Shown here in pieces: positions 31,001 through 45,000 of a stretch of 64,000 bases of DNA. Made by a program: the position numbers and the translations under genes. The notes beneath the pieces were generated by a model that made no database searches, was not told the DNA's origin, and worked only from the letters and a program-made list of their open reading frames with translations. This DNA comes from Fratercula arctica. Lineage: Eukaryota > Chordata > Aves > Charadriiformes > Alcidae. Numbering within the stretch: position 1 is the stretch's first letter; each line of letters opens with the position of its first letter. The stretch lies in assembly GCA_947846985.1 (NCBI GenBank), contig CANTUZ010000001.1, forward strand, positions 73,229,021 to 73,293,020, in the 5' to 3' direction.

Positions 31001-33284
31001 TATAGAAATAATTATTTAATAATTAGCTGGAGGGGGTTACAGAAAACCATTATTTATCATAAATATGCTGTGGCTGTACTTCCCTTTAACACCAACTTCA
31101 GGATGTGTGAGACTAATGTGAGTTCTGAGCTATCAGTAAAGAGTAAGACCTGCCTTTACCATCATGCAAAAATCAATACAGGTGACTGAATACTGGAGGA
31201 GGCTATAAGCTCGTGATTTACACCAGAAGTTACATAAAAATACCTCAGAAAAGTGACAGGAAGATGATGTAGCTGCTCTTCATCCTTAACAGGAAGGAGT
31301 TCATCTGATAACTTTCTGCTACAACAGTTTTTGAAGTGCACCGTAACTTCTTACTCTTGATTCTTTATCTGGTGGAGTTTCACAACTGAATATAATGTAG
31401 GACAGATTTCAAAAACTGATGAAATTGACGTAAGGTCTGCAATTTGTAGTGGTTTGTACTCCCTGTTTTGGATGTATGTTTAAATAGACATTTCAGGGCC
31501 TTAGTTAGGAGTATCATTAATTGCAGATCCAACAGATTTTTGTGCAAGACCAATAAAGATTTGATGTAGTTCTAAAGGAAAAAGAGCATAGAGGAGTACA
31601 GATAAAGAAATTGTAAGGATACCAAGCTGACAAACTGAAAAGAAGACAGTAGGACAGTAGGGGTAATTTGAGGAATTTGCTATTGTATTAAAGTTCTGCT
31701 TAAAAATCAGGATTTAATGTGCAGTTAAATTTCCTCTCAAGGCTGTTGTCTATTGAAACAGAGTGTATACTGCCAGTCTTCTAATTACATCATTATCATC
31801 AGCTTCAGCAAAGGTCATTGTACAGTTCTGATGCACCTAAAGCATTATTTTGACTACAGAGTAGAATATTAGATAAAATTCTGACTATGTGTAATTCTTG
31901 ATTACAGACTTTGGAGGACAGGGTGGGCCAGCAGTCACCCTTCAGGTATGCATATTGCTGAAACCTTACAGACTTGTAAAGTTTTCTTTATAAATCAACA
32001 AAAAACCCTACAAACATATATGACATGATGGGTAAAGGAAAGAGGTAGAAAGCAGGTACTGGGATTAATGGAGACCTTAAGGGATGCAGACAGCATGCAG
32101 AGAAAAATGAAAACAAGAAGAGCTGTACAGGAGACTTCAAAGAAACCCTTTTTTTAAAAAAAAAAAAAAAAAACGAAAAACAAAGAACAAGCAAGAGATG
32201 TGTGTTATTTACATAGTTTGGTACAGATTAAATAACATAGATAGAGGGTAACAGACTGTGAGGTTACGCTTAGGTTTATGTCATCCATCCCATCAGGAAA
32301 GTAGTGGTAGTGCTGTAATACCTTGTGCTGTTTGGTTTCATGGAAGACTCAGTCACAGAACATAGAAATGATGTTGTATCCCAGGTCACTATCTCACTGT
32401 CAACAGCAAATTGTTAGAATATTGAAATACCTCTAGTGTTACTGAATAGTTACATTTCAACAGTCAGGTTGTAGCTTAGTGAAACTGGATCCATGGAAAG
32501 CTGCTTTGCTGAAATAAAGATGCTTTACTCTGAATTTTTACTTGGATATAATGAATTTTCCTTCAGTAATGTAATTCCAAGAGCTCAGTGGGGTTGCACT
32601 GCACCCCAGGTTTTCTTACCTGTTTGTGGATTAGGCTGAGGAACTGTTCTTTTAATCTTCTGTGGGACCTGTGCTTGACCTTCATGAATGCTAGCAAGTA
32701 TTTCAGTTTGTGGAGCCTGTTACAGCCGTTTATATCCTGGTTTTGCTTTCTTTGCTCTTCCCACCCATTAAAGCCTTCAAACTTTCTTAGTCAGTTTTAC
32801 CATATGCTGTTTTTCTTTTTGCTAAAAAACGTAGATGCTTTCTTCTTTTATTGTGCCCTTTCCAACTAAAAATATTTTGCTCTTCTAGAACTGTCTTGAT
32901 TTTTCTTTTCATTGTAAATGCACTGGCTTAAGTTTACGCTCATGACAGATCCTTCTGGGAGTGTGTTGTTATTCTGTTCTATGTGTAAAAATGTTACAAC
33001 TTGTGTAGTGGTATGGTTGCTTGATTTTTGTCAGCTGCACTGATGTGCAATCACTTTATCTATAGAGAAACAAGAACGTGATAACAGCTTTCTTCCTTCA
33101 TGCAGAAAAAATACCTTATATCTGGGCTCTCGAGACCATCTCAATCTTCTCAGATTCAAATGCAATTTTCTATTGTTTACTAAAAGTGACCTGACCATGT
33201 AAGCTTTCATTGTAAAACTCTTTAATCTATGAAATAGTGGAGCATCTAACTTTCAAAATCTCTTGATCAAAAGTTTCTTAAGGC
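28056..33284. other. Intergenic, no gene recognised
   Basis: AT-rich unique-looking sequence with one SINE-like head at 30.76-30.84 kb. ORFs are short, unlike known families, and lack splice or promoter support. Confidence 0.6.
30755..30840 (-). repeat. Probable tRNA-derived SINE head (degenerate)
   Basis: The minus strand carries an A-box-like tggcttgtctaatgg and, about 40 bases on, a B-box-like cgttcgaatcc. A tRNA T-stem does not form, so it is not a working tRNA. The layout matches the head of old amniote SINEs such as MIR. The subfamily is not resolved. Confidence 0.4.
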
Positions 33285-34450
33285 ATGTACTGGCCTGGTA
33301 GATGAGAGGAGAGCAGTGTATATCATCTACTGGGACTTCAGTAAGACTTTTGAGACTGTCTCCCGTAAGATCCCCATAGAAAAACTTTTGAAGTATGGGG
33401 TGGATGAGCAGACAGTGAGGTGGGTTAAAAACTGGCTGAATGGCCGGGGCCAGAGGGTGGTGATCAGAGGCAGAAAGTCTAGTTGGAGGCCAGTAAGTAG
33501 CGGTGTACTCCAGGGATCAGTACTGGGTCCAGTCCTGTTCAATGTCTTCATTAATGATCTGGATGATAGGGAAGTATACCCTCAGCAGGTTTGCTGATGC
33601 CACAAAACAGAGAGTAGTGGCTGATATGCCAGAGGGTCATGCTGCCATCCAGCGGGACCTCAACAAGCTGGAGAAATGGGCTGACAGGAACCTCATGCAA
33701 TTCAAAAAGTGTAGGGTCCTGCACCTAGTGGGGAACAGCCCCAGGTACCAGTACATGCTGGAGGTAACCCAGCTGGAAAGCAGCTTTGCAGAAAAGAACC
33801 TGGGGGTCCTGATGGGTGCCAAGTTGAACGTGAGCCACCAATGTGCCCTTGCCATGAAGAAGATTAATGGGTATCCTGAGGTGAATTAGGAGCGTTTCCA
33901 GCAGGTTGAGGGAGGTGATCATTCCCCTCTACTTGTCAATAGTGAGGCCACACCTGGAGTGCTGAGTCCAGTGCTGGGCTCCCCAGTATGAGAGACATGG
34001 ACCTACTGGAGAGAGCCCAATGAAGGGCTACAAAGATGATTAAGGGACTGGAACGTCTCTCCTATGAGGAAAGGCTGAGAGAGATGGGATTGTTTAGCCT
34101 GGAGAAGAGAATACTCAGGGGGATCTTATCACTGTGTGTAAGTACCTGATGGGAGGAGTAAAGAAGATGGAGACAGGTTCTGCTCAGTGGTACCTAGGAC
34201 CAGAGGCAACAGGCACAAATGGAAACACAGGAGGTTCCCTCTGAATATCAGGAAACACTTTTTTACTGTGATGGTGATGAGGACTGGCACAGGCTGCCCA
34301 GGGAAGTTGTGGAGTCTCCATCCTTGGAGATATTCAAAACCTATTTAGACATGGTCCTGGGCAACCAGCTCTAGGTGGCCCTGCTTGAGCAGGGGGGTTG
34401 GACCAGATGACCTCCGGAGGCTTTCTGACCTCAACCATCCTGTGATTCTG
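33285..34450 (+). repeat. CR1 LINE fragment with part of the reverse transcriptase
   Basis: Longest CR1 copy here, about 1.17 kb. It begins inside the RT domain ([20 protein letters not shown], then [20 protein letters not shown]) and continues through the ORF2 C-terminus with frameshifts and stops to the tail ccatcctgtgattctgt. The catalytic FADD-type box reads FADA in the shifted frame at about 33590. Dead copy. Confidence 0.95.
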
Positions 34451-37400
34451 TACCTGTTGTAATCTCTGTCCACCACTGGCCATGGACCTCTTCCTATCTT
34501 CTAGCACTACTCTGCATTTACTAGGCTTTTTACATATCACCACAAGCTTTACTTTCACGGCTAGAACTGCAGCACAGTGTGCCAGGGCATGCATCGTGGG
34601 AGAAAATGTCCAGTCATTCACCTGGGAAGAAAAGAACTCCAGAGAGATCCTCAACTACTGTAGATTGCATAGCTCTGTGATCCTAACTGTTCACGTTAGC
34701 TGACATGCTGACATCAAGTGTTTGACCACTGTTTCTCACATGTGGTAGGCCAGCCAGTCAGAAATGAAAAGCATCTGTTTGCTCTTGGACCTGTCTGCGT
34801 TTAAGAAGAATCTAAAACAAGTGAAGACAAGTGATAAGAGGACTCGGATTTGATATTATAGTACTAGTGAGTGCTCCCTGTCCTGTTTGAAACAAGTGAG
34901 CAGCATTGATCCTGGCACCCAAACACGCCTCAGTCACCTGGGCTCGATTCGGTACTGCCTTCTACCTCCTGCAGTCAACTGCAACCGTGCAATACTACCA
35001 GGCTCCCATCGACTTGAATGGCCCTCAGAAGTTTCCAAGGGGTGCTGTTTGGAAAACACCTCTTCATATCTCTCTGGAAAAGCCTATATGGTTTTCAGTT
35101 CTCTCCAGACATTATGCTTGGGTGAATATGTTACTAGCTCCTGGATCAGCAAATATGGTGATCAGCAAATATGAACTCCTTTCAGGTGCTATGCTGGAAT
35201 GAGCAATGCCTTGTCTATTGGGCTGGAGAGGTTTCCCATTCCGAGCTGTGACAACATTAGTGTTGCTAAGGTCATTTCAATTTATTCAGCTGAGTAATGG
35301 AACCACAGCTGGGGCTGCAGTGGTGGTGGGGGAGGTTGAATCTTGTGTCCAGGCATAGAATGGGAGACACATTGTAAGGGTGAAATTTAAGAATAAATGA
35401 AGAGCAAGTAATTATTTTGGGCTTGTCCTTGAGCTGAGAATTTCTAATGAACATATAGCAAACAACATAATTGCTATATAATAGGCTGAATTATGGGGAA
35501 AAATGTTTATAAGATCACCAGTAGTTTAATATGATTACAAGATGGATTAAACCAAGTTGAAATAATTTTAAGTAACATTTATTCTTCATTTGAGAGAGTT
35601 GCAAGAAATCTATAAGTTAATTTATCTGAGCTGGCAGCAGAGATTAAGACAGCCTTCTTACCCAAAACCTGTTAATATCCCTGCCTCAAAGAAAGAAAAA
35701 TGACAGCTGCTCAGAAGTTTCTTAGGAACTACCATGGGCTTTCTAAGAACTGTTTTGATCCAGTGGCATCTGGAAGGATGAGAGACAGTCCAGATGGTGA
35801 AAGAGGTAAGCAGACTTCAGAGCAGTCTAAACAAACATAGCAGTATGATCCTGAGAAGAGGTATTTGTGGGGTGTTTGGTGAGAAGGAACTTGGTGATGA
35901 AAACTGTCCATTTTTCTCATTTTCTGTATGTTCAAAAAAACAGAACTCTGTACATTCCTTTTAGTACAGAGAACTGTGCTGGAGATGAGAATTCTTCATG
36001 CTTTTTCATTTTAAAATCAAGTAATCTGCACCAAATCCCACCCTTCTATATCGCTCAAACCTTTTGCATTAGAGGGGACGAAATCTATGCCTGCATGCAG
36101 TTTAGTCCCACAACTTGTGCAGGCAGCACATCACTATAGAAAAAGAAGCGTTTGCATTAGATCGTGACTGCAGTTTTACAGACAAATTAGCATTTGCTTT
36201 ATGCCTTACAATATAGCTGCCTTACATATTTTGCTGAGCTTAGAAAATATATCCCTTTGGAGATGCTCAGCAAGCATAAATTATATAAATTATGAAGGTT
36301 TTACTAGCCCTTTTATCCAGGTTATATGGGAACTAGGGATCTGCATCCAGCTGATCTATGACTGAGATACCACAAGTGTTTAAATTTGGAGAAGGGGGAA
36401 GCAGGGAATGTTTACCAATTTACTTACATGATTTTCCATGAGAGTTATGGGACTAACCGGAGTTTACCCACCATGACCTCGCAGAACATTCCCAAAAAGA
36501 CACAATCAAGGAGTGAGGATTTGGGGATGGATAGTAATGTTTTTTTATCAGGTCATTCCCAAGTGATAAACCATAGGGAGCTCTGTTGTTAGGGAGGCCG
36601 TAATATTTTCATGCTCACCCAACACCTCTACGCTCAGAGGATTTCCCATTGCATAAAACGAGTCTTGCTGCTGAAAAAAATGCTGGGAGCCAAGCTGGCC
36701 TCAGCAAGAGATCAGCTTAATCTGAAGAATGCAATGGCTTTTTGCCAAAACACAGAAGAAAGCCAGGTCTTGAAAAGTCCTGTAGGCCACATCGGTAATG
36801 CAAATTGAATTGAAGATTGATGCAAATTGAATGTAAGATTAATGAGGGAAACTGGTAAAATGTCTGGTAAAATAGAGAGCTTTTAATACCCTTAAAATTG
36901 CTATTAGTAGGTGGCCCAGTTTGAGCAAATTATACATCAGAACTAAAATCACCATTGTCCACTTCCAGACTTTCTGTGACAGAAATCTGGCAACGCTGTC
37001 TCAGTGCTGTTGGAAGCAGAGCAAGCACTGATTCAGGGAGAACCCCTCCGTGAAAGAACTACTAGAGTTTATTTCTAGTTCAGAATTAAAGAGCAACCAT
37101 ACAGTATTGAAATCCTATTTTAAAAACAGAAAAGGTGAAAGTTCTTTTTGTAACTTGCTATAGCATGTGTTCCTTGAGGTCTTTAGGGATGATATCTAGG
37201 TAGCAATTTTAATGCAAAATAACAATGATGCTTTGTTTAAAATGTTGGGCATGTTTGGACTGGTTCTGAGTGTTATCAAAATGGTGAATGATTAAGTAAA
37301 ATTTTGCTGTGTGAATACACTGTTGGTTCACGGAGCTCTGCTTACAGATACATAAAATGCCATGAAAGTCTCCAGAGTGTGCTGCAAAAAGACATTTCTG

Positions 37401-40400
37401 GAAAATCTAACAATTATAGACAAATTTACATGCCTTCTTGGCTGGGGAACATGGTCATGACATTAGCATGTGACTGGAAGCTCATTTAAATGGAGAGGGC
37501 CAATATACACCTCTCCAGTAGCCCACCAGTAAAAGACACAAACACTCCATGTTTCGGCTATAACTGAGGAGCTGCTTCAGTATCGTAACAGCGGCTGCGA
37601 AAAGCAAAACATGCAAAAACATCAGAGAACTACTTATAAAACAGGGAGAACAACAGCAATAGCAAAACAGCTTAACAGGAAGCAGCAGAAGAAAGAAGAC
37701 CAAAGCTTCATGAATTCAAAATAGGTAAAGAGAAAAGCAGTCCCCAAAGAATACCCTGAGCTCTGTATAGAGCAGCTGAGCAGGCCACCAGGAGTGGCTG
37801 GAAGGTATATAGTCTGCTTGCCACTTTCTACTGGTCTTATACAGAAGAGCGCTGCAGGTGCAGAGACATACAGGCTGGTTTCATGCACGTCTTACTGCCT
37901 TGGGTACCAGACAGTATGAATGCAGCTACACTGCTTTTGGGATCAAAGTCTGGGGCAGCGTAAACTCTTTCTCATGACTCTCAACCCTATCAGGTTCAAA
38001 TAGATTTCTACAGCTATCTGATGCAGATATTTCTAGACCACACTCCAGCCGCAATAAGGACCACAGCGCTATAGGGAGCCCAGGAATACAACTCTGAAGT
38101 GCTTCTTCATAGAGCTGACACGCATGAGTCAATGATGCCCTTCCACTTAAGGACTGTCTCCATATGGACTAAGGTAGTGAGCTCTGCACAGCATCTTAGG
38201 TACTGGTAGGACTTAGCAGCTTGGACGCAAGCCGTACTCACAGAGCGTGGCACCTGCCACTGACAACTTTTCCAGATTGAGAAGTGTGATGCACATCACC
38301 CTAACTGCAGTATTATTTCTGCACTGCTAGCCATGAAGAAGGGAACTATAGTGAGTAGCTGGATTTCTTTGGATTACCTTAATTATTCTATTAAAAATAT
38401 TAGTGCAAAAGAAATTTGTTCTTCAATAAAAGAAAGCAAGTGTATTGCTATATGCATTCCAAAACTGACATTCCAAACCTGAATGTATAGAGAAGTATTA
38501 CAGGAAGAATAAGAAGAAAATAGTTTTACTTATCTGCATAGGCAATGAACAATGAATGTCTAAGCAACAAACAACCTTCATAAATTGAGAACTTCCCAGA
38601 AATACATGCTTTCAGTGCAGACCTCATAATTTTTGGTGAGGGGATGTGGAAAATCACTAGGCTGACTAATAAAAAGATTGACTTATTACAAAGTAAATGC
38701 TCCTAGGAAATCCTCAGAGAAAGATCTTACAACATCTAGAATCCTAACTAGGACAAGCCCACATCAGCATCAAGCGCAGCAAGATGACTGACAGACACAT
38801 TTAGGACACCATCAACATGACTCCCATAACAAGTGATAATATGGATGCCATCTGGAAATCACAGAAAGGGAGTTGGATGTGGATGAGCTTCTGTCAAAGT
38901 TGATCTCTATTTTTTCCTGATATTTTTTGTGCAAGTTCCTGACTGTGATTATTTTTATATAATAAAAATTCTCTTGCTTGTACACAATCTTAGCATACTT
39001 ATGGGTGGAGAAGTTCTAAGAGTTAAGGGCTTCAGGGCAGCAAATGTTCAGTTCTGCAAGGTTTTAGGGGAAGGATTTAAGCTGGCTGGCTTTGCCATCA
39101 TTTGTCATGATGGATCCTAACAATTTTGAAACACCTTTTTCGCTGCCATGAACAGCAGAAAAGCTGTAGAAGGGTTGTGGGTTCCAGAGTATATTGCAGG
39201 TTGTTCTTATGGTCAGGTATACATTACTAACTTGTACTTTTATAGGTCACACAAGCCATACAAATACTTAACTTCTCTCAAGACAAGTCATTCCTGCCAT
39301 GCCTGGTTGCATATGCATGAATTTCCTTCTGAGACTGGAACACCTGTGTATTTTCATTGGACTTCACTCTGCTTTGTAACACTGAGAAGAGACTCTAATC
39401 CTTTTAAGGAAGAGCACCTCGCTTTATCACCTCCAAATTAGTACAAGCCCCTTCAAATTTGTGATCTTTCTGTCAGCAATAGTGGGATCCTGTAAGCTAT
39501 AATCGGGGCAATCCCCAAGTTATCATAATTGCTCTTTGTTTAAAGCTTTATTTCTTTTTAGCACTGAAACAGTCGTAAAATAAGTAGCTGTTGAGGCCTG
39601 CAATATAGAAAATTTATATGCTTGGATTGTCATAAATTCAGTTCTTAATTAACCTCTTTGTCAAAAGGGATGCGTTTGCACTATATAGGTGCACTATCTA
39701 TTGATAAGTTGATACTAAGAGAGGGCAGGCCAGGTGGCCAGCCTGGAATCTCCAAAGTGCCATGGCAGATCACAGGCTAATGCTATCTGAGATGATGTTT
39801 CACAAACTGGGAAGTCATAAATTAATATCTTGTTTAAAACAGAAGTGTCATGACAGTGGGATGCAGGATGTCCCCAGAAGGGCATTTATATACATCTGAA
39901 TCAGCAGTGTGCCGAGAAATTTGTCGGAAGAGCTTTGCTGTAAACAGCAGGTTGTGGCAGGGAGGATAGTGCCCGGGCATACAGCTTGTCAAGGGAATCA
40001 GCTCCCGGCTCCAGCCAGCCACAGACGTGTCCCGGCAGCTCCTAGCTGAACAAAACACGGAGAGGACTTTGGGAATCGCTCCAAACACAGATAGCCAATA
40101 AAGTTCATGATTGCTCTTTTTCTTTTTTTGTTTGTGTTCTGAATCTACTTGCTAGTTTCTTAATTTATTTTACTTCTCATCTGGTCATCTGGCAAATGTC
40201 ACCTGGTTTGGAAAACACTTACTTTTAGCATGAACTGGCAATAGCTCAGGTGGCCTGACTTCAAGGCCAAGCAACGTAACAAACTTCCACTAAATTGCAC
40301 CTATGGTATTAAGGCAAAAGTGCTTAAATTAGAGTCTATCCTGCTACCTTCTGGAAGAAAGCAGTGCAAGGAGAAGCTGTGAAAGAAGAGGAAGGGTTGC

Positions 40401-41956
40401 CTTCTAAGCAAGTCAAACTAGGAGAGAAGCCAGCCTAATGCTGGCTAAATAAAACATGACATGTCAACAAAAAATAAGAGAAGAGGTGGAAAGTGAAAAA
40501 CTGTAACAAATAATAAGAAATTTAGTCAGCAACGCCATGAGGTTGTTGACCAAGAAGCAGAGGGCAATAAATTGTCGCAGCTCCCAAAAATCATGGAACT
40601 AAGATAAGGAAGCTCAACACTGAGAAAGAAGATGATCTGATATCTAATGGCAGATGTAACTTTTTTCAGGTTACTAGAAACTCGAAGAAGTTTTCATGAA
40701 AAAAGGTCAACTTGGTCACCTTAGATTTTAACCAAATGCTCAAATTGTATCCTTGTGTCCAAAACACTGTGAGGTTAATACTAATAACAGAAGAAAAATA
40801 TAAAAAAGCAAGGAGAGGCTGAGGAGTACTTCACTTTACTAAAGGTGGGTCTCCAGAGTAAACCAGCAGTAGCCCAGTTCAGTACTGCACATGCTGAGAT
40901 GTCTGTCTCATATCGCATCTGCTCTCTGTGTGGGCAGGACTCAGAGAGAGCCTGCCTCGGGGCAGGAAGAGGATCTTGCATCTTCCAGTCTAAGGGCGTC
41001 AACCCAGTGGGACACTTATAGTCAAAAATACTGGAAACTTCCTCACATGCACAGGAAATATGCAGAAAGAATATGGGAAAGAGATAGCAGATTGCTAGAG
41101 AAGGCTGCTAGAAAGCAATTACTCAGCTAAGTGCACAAGCTATGCCTGGGACGGGGATATCGCTCAGTGTGTTTAGCAAATTAAGTTATTTCAAGGAAAT
41201 ACAAGTAGAAACAGATTGCTCTTATTTAAAGGGTGGTGAAAAATGAAGAAGCACTGGACTTTGTTTTTCATCAGTGAGAAAAAAAGTGACTTACCTGTAA
41301 GAGGCAAGTGAATTTCTGAAGGTACGGCTGCGTGTAAGTAGGAAAAGACATGCCTAAAGTGTGATAGTATCCCATTTCCACTTTTGCCCACCAAAAGATT
41401 TCTTGGACTGAGCTGCATTTGTCCTGCTTGATCTGTATGGTCAATATGCAGTGGCCCTTTTGATTTAAGGACTCCTAGAAAGCAAACACTGGATGTAAAG
41501 ATGCATGGGGAAAGTCTGCCTTCATCACTTAGTTGGAATTTCAATACGCTTGTGATATGTGAAATAATTCAGACAGGATGATGCAGATTCGACCCAGTCC
41601 TCATGTGTGAAGTTTTCAAGTTCAGCAGCAAGGAGGAAAGCCGCAAAGAGTGTACAGAGCTGTGTCAGGAGACTTTAAAAGGCAAATACAAAGATGAGAG
41701 ATGAGACTAAATCTGCTGATTCGACATTCCCAGTAGAGACATCTGCTTTGGCACTGGTCTGTCTTTGTAGTCAATGGAGAGCAACAGATGTTTCTGGGCA
41801 TGACTCATCCCATTTGAATACTGATATTTGGACTAGATTAAACAATCTGCACCTTGAATTTGCCACTTTCTCTCCATTGACTGTAAAGAGTTGGCAGGGT
41901 GATCAGCTTAGCTGTAAATGCTTCCAACATAGATGTATAAAACACCACCAGAAGAA
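34451..41956. other. Intergenic, no gene recognised
   Basis: Contains two overlapping ORFs of about 95-98 codons at 34.89-35.20 kb, in different frames, with no recognised domain. Nothing else stands out. Confidence 0.6.
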
Positions 41957-42019
41957 GTGGGCATTGGACCAGATGACCTCTAGAAGTCCTTTCCAGTCTC
42001 AACTATCCTGTGATTCTGT
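41957..42019 (+). repeat. CR1 LINE 3' end only
   Basis: About 60 bases reading ggaccagatgacctctagaa and ending tatcctgtgattctgt, the standard CR1 terminal region. Confidence 0.8.
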
Positions 42020-45000
42020 GAAGCCCAGGCAAAGTGCTGACATGTAAAATTGGAGCAGCCAAAGGCAGCTGCCCCTGAAGGCATGTACCCAAACTAGCTG
42101 TAAGTCCAGTCTTTTGGAGCATTTGGAATGATAACAGGACAGTCATGAGAGGTCAGTGATATTGTCACTCCATTTACTCATCTGGGTAAAAAAATGCAAG
42201 CTTTGACAAGATAGTACATACAGGAGCTCATTAAGACATTGTCAGGAAAGTAAATGAAAAGTTACTGAAGGGTTGTTCCAATTACAGACAACCCTAATTT
42301 TATTAAGATATTGATCTGTGCCATCGGTCATTGTCAAGAATAGATAGACATGAAGCTGTGGCCCTTGGGAATTGAATAAACAACTTTTTACATAATGATA
42401 GTTAGCCACTTACTAAATAATCATTTTTTATCCCTGTATGACCAGACCAACAGATGTTGAACTGATGTCAGAGCTGCTGAGGAATATAAAAGGCCTTTGG
42501 CTGGAGGGAATAAATGTGCAGCTGCCATAGGAAAAGGGAAAGATGGAGGTGTGCAACCAAAATGGCATGTTTCTGAGGAGACCATAATGGCCAAAGAAGC
42601 AACTAACTTGGAAAAGGTCACCTTATTTGCCTGAAAGTCTCATTCTGCCACTAATTTCTGGAAATAGATCAAGTCAGAAGAGTAAGTGTAATCATCTCCA
42701 AGCTGTTTATGAGTCAGAGATTAAAGTGGGCTGATAGGGTGTGAAGAAGTACGGAGGTGTGAGGAAAAGAAAGCACTCCTCTGTGACTGCTGTCACATCC
42801 AGTATCTAACTGCCCATAGGTTGATTGCATTAACAGAGGAAATGCAATACCCTTTGTAATCATCGTAGGATTAGTTTTTCAGTATTCTTTAGGTTTGTGT
42901 TTTAATGCAGTTGGCTAGGCCCTCCAGGAGCACCTTGACCTATGATGGCCATAAGTTCCAACCCAAAAAAACCCTTAAAACGTCCTCCATAATTTTCATG
43001 AACTTGGGAAAAAAAGAAGAATAATCATAAGTAACCTTTCTCATGTGTCCAAAACTCTGCTAAGTACTAGCAAGTAACTTGGACAGATGGACATCCATGG
43101 CAGCTGTCTTGGACTAACAGCTGCCCTTTGCCTTTTCAGCACGCTCAGCCCTGAGGATTTTATTGGTAAACCCAAGGAAAATATTTAGGAGTACAGTGAC
43201 AATGAATAAAGAATTTGTTTCCCTAATTGCCCCATCCCACCAAACCCACCCACCATACTCAAGAGCTATAGCCCTGTCTGGGCTGCGAGGTGAGGTATGC
43301 ATTCATCTCTACAACACAGTTTCCCTCTGGTGGTTAGCATTCCTTTCCAATTCATATCCCAAAAATGTACCTTTGCTATGCAAATAAATTTTGTTAACCA
43401 AGTCAGGAATGCGGCTAAGAGGAAATTGAGGAGAGAAAGAGAAGAAGGAAAAACAAAATGTCAAAATTCTTGGTGACTATTGAAAGTACTCTTGTCTGAC
43501 TCCAAAACAGGTAGAAAGAGAAAGATGGATGCATTAGGTTGGCATTGGCAATTTTATATTCAACATCTTTATTGCTTTCCTGATATATTCAGTTCACAAG
43601 GGATCTGATTCTCTGTTTGCTATTGAGTTTTAAATCAGGTAATCATGGAAGGTAATACCCGTATCCTTCACCGTGCTAAATGAAGCAAGCCAACTTATGT
43701 GGCAAGGGAGTAGATGATCTAACAGGCTACTTACTTGAATGTTTCAGGTTAGTCCTGTTTAATTTCTTAGTTCCTCGTGAAACTATTTCGTCATGTTCCT
43801 AGTCAAAAGAAAGGTTCATGACAGCCAACAATCACTGCCCTGAAGGAGCACGCAGGCTTTGCTGCTGGTCAGCACTTCCACATCCCATGTGTGAGGTGAG
43901 CTAAGGAGCATCAGGAGATATCACAGCATGACCGATGGGAACCAGGAATAAGTCTCAGAAGCATGTGCTCCTGTGCACAGCATCAGCAAGGATGTGGTGT
44001 GGACAATGATCACTTTAAAATACCCTGTCCCATATCTTGAAATGCCTCCAGAATATCTGACCCTACCCTGAACAAGCACAGCATCTCCAGGCCTGGCCAG
44101 TGAATCTTTTGGTGTTTGGCGCACTCAACTCTCAAATCACACACACACACAAATATCCAAGAAAGGCTTTGCTCGTGAAAGCATTGCAGGAGGAGCTCAC
44201 AGCCTTCCAGAAACTATAAAAGCAAATTTTTTGAAATTAACAGAAGCCTCTTTTCATCATGCTTTAATAGTCTCCATTGTTCAGCTACTTATCCATCTTT
44301 TCCTGAAGCATATTTCCATCTTTGGTCATTTCTCTCCCTCTGGGATTTGCTGTGATGCCGTCAGCAATTACATGCACTATGGGTGCCAGACCACTTATTC
44401 TCAGCATCCCAGCCCTTTTCGGCTTCTGCAATTGGGGCCTGTCGTCTTCTCCCCGAGAATTGCTGCGGATTCTCCCTTGGGCCGGCAGGGCCACTGGCTT
44501 CCATCTTCTCAGCTAAGCTCAGATTTACCACTCCATTCCCTCAGCTCAAATCATGGCTCCTTCTTTTAATTTTTTATTCTCTGCTCTCTGTGCTGGATGA
44601 AGTTGCTTTAAGCTACTGACCCCCATCACTTATATTTTAAACAAACAAACAAAAAAAGGATGCTAAGCACCTTAAATGGAGTGCCCCTAAATTTGACCCT
44701 CAAGGGAATTCTGCAAAGGTTAGCCCTCATGACTGTCGTTAATGCAGCTGCCTGGAAAGGCCAGTCCTGTGACCTATTTTAAACACACAATCACTGATTC
44801 ATGGCAGAAATCTCATTATGGACATTCATTTTTTTTGAAGAACTGCTGAGCAGTGGATAACAACCTATCTTCAAATTAAATCCAGTTCAATAAATAGCAC
44901 AAAATTAAATCATTCAGTGTCTGGTCTGCCTTGAGCTATACTTAAGCCTGTGCATGATTAACAGATTAGAATGCGAAAAAAAAGCAGCTTAATCTGTCTG

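Noticed and set aside
34887..35202. Two overlapping plus-strand ORFs of 95 and 98 codons
   Set aside because: Both frames are open in the same place, neither resembles a known protein, and a small direct repeat (gatcagcaaatatg) sits inside.
41150..41190. tRNA-Ala-like start ggggatatcgctcagtg
   Set aside because: Only an A-box-like piece; no B box, anticodon arm or acceptor match follows.
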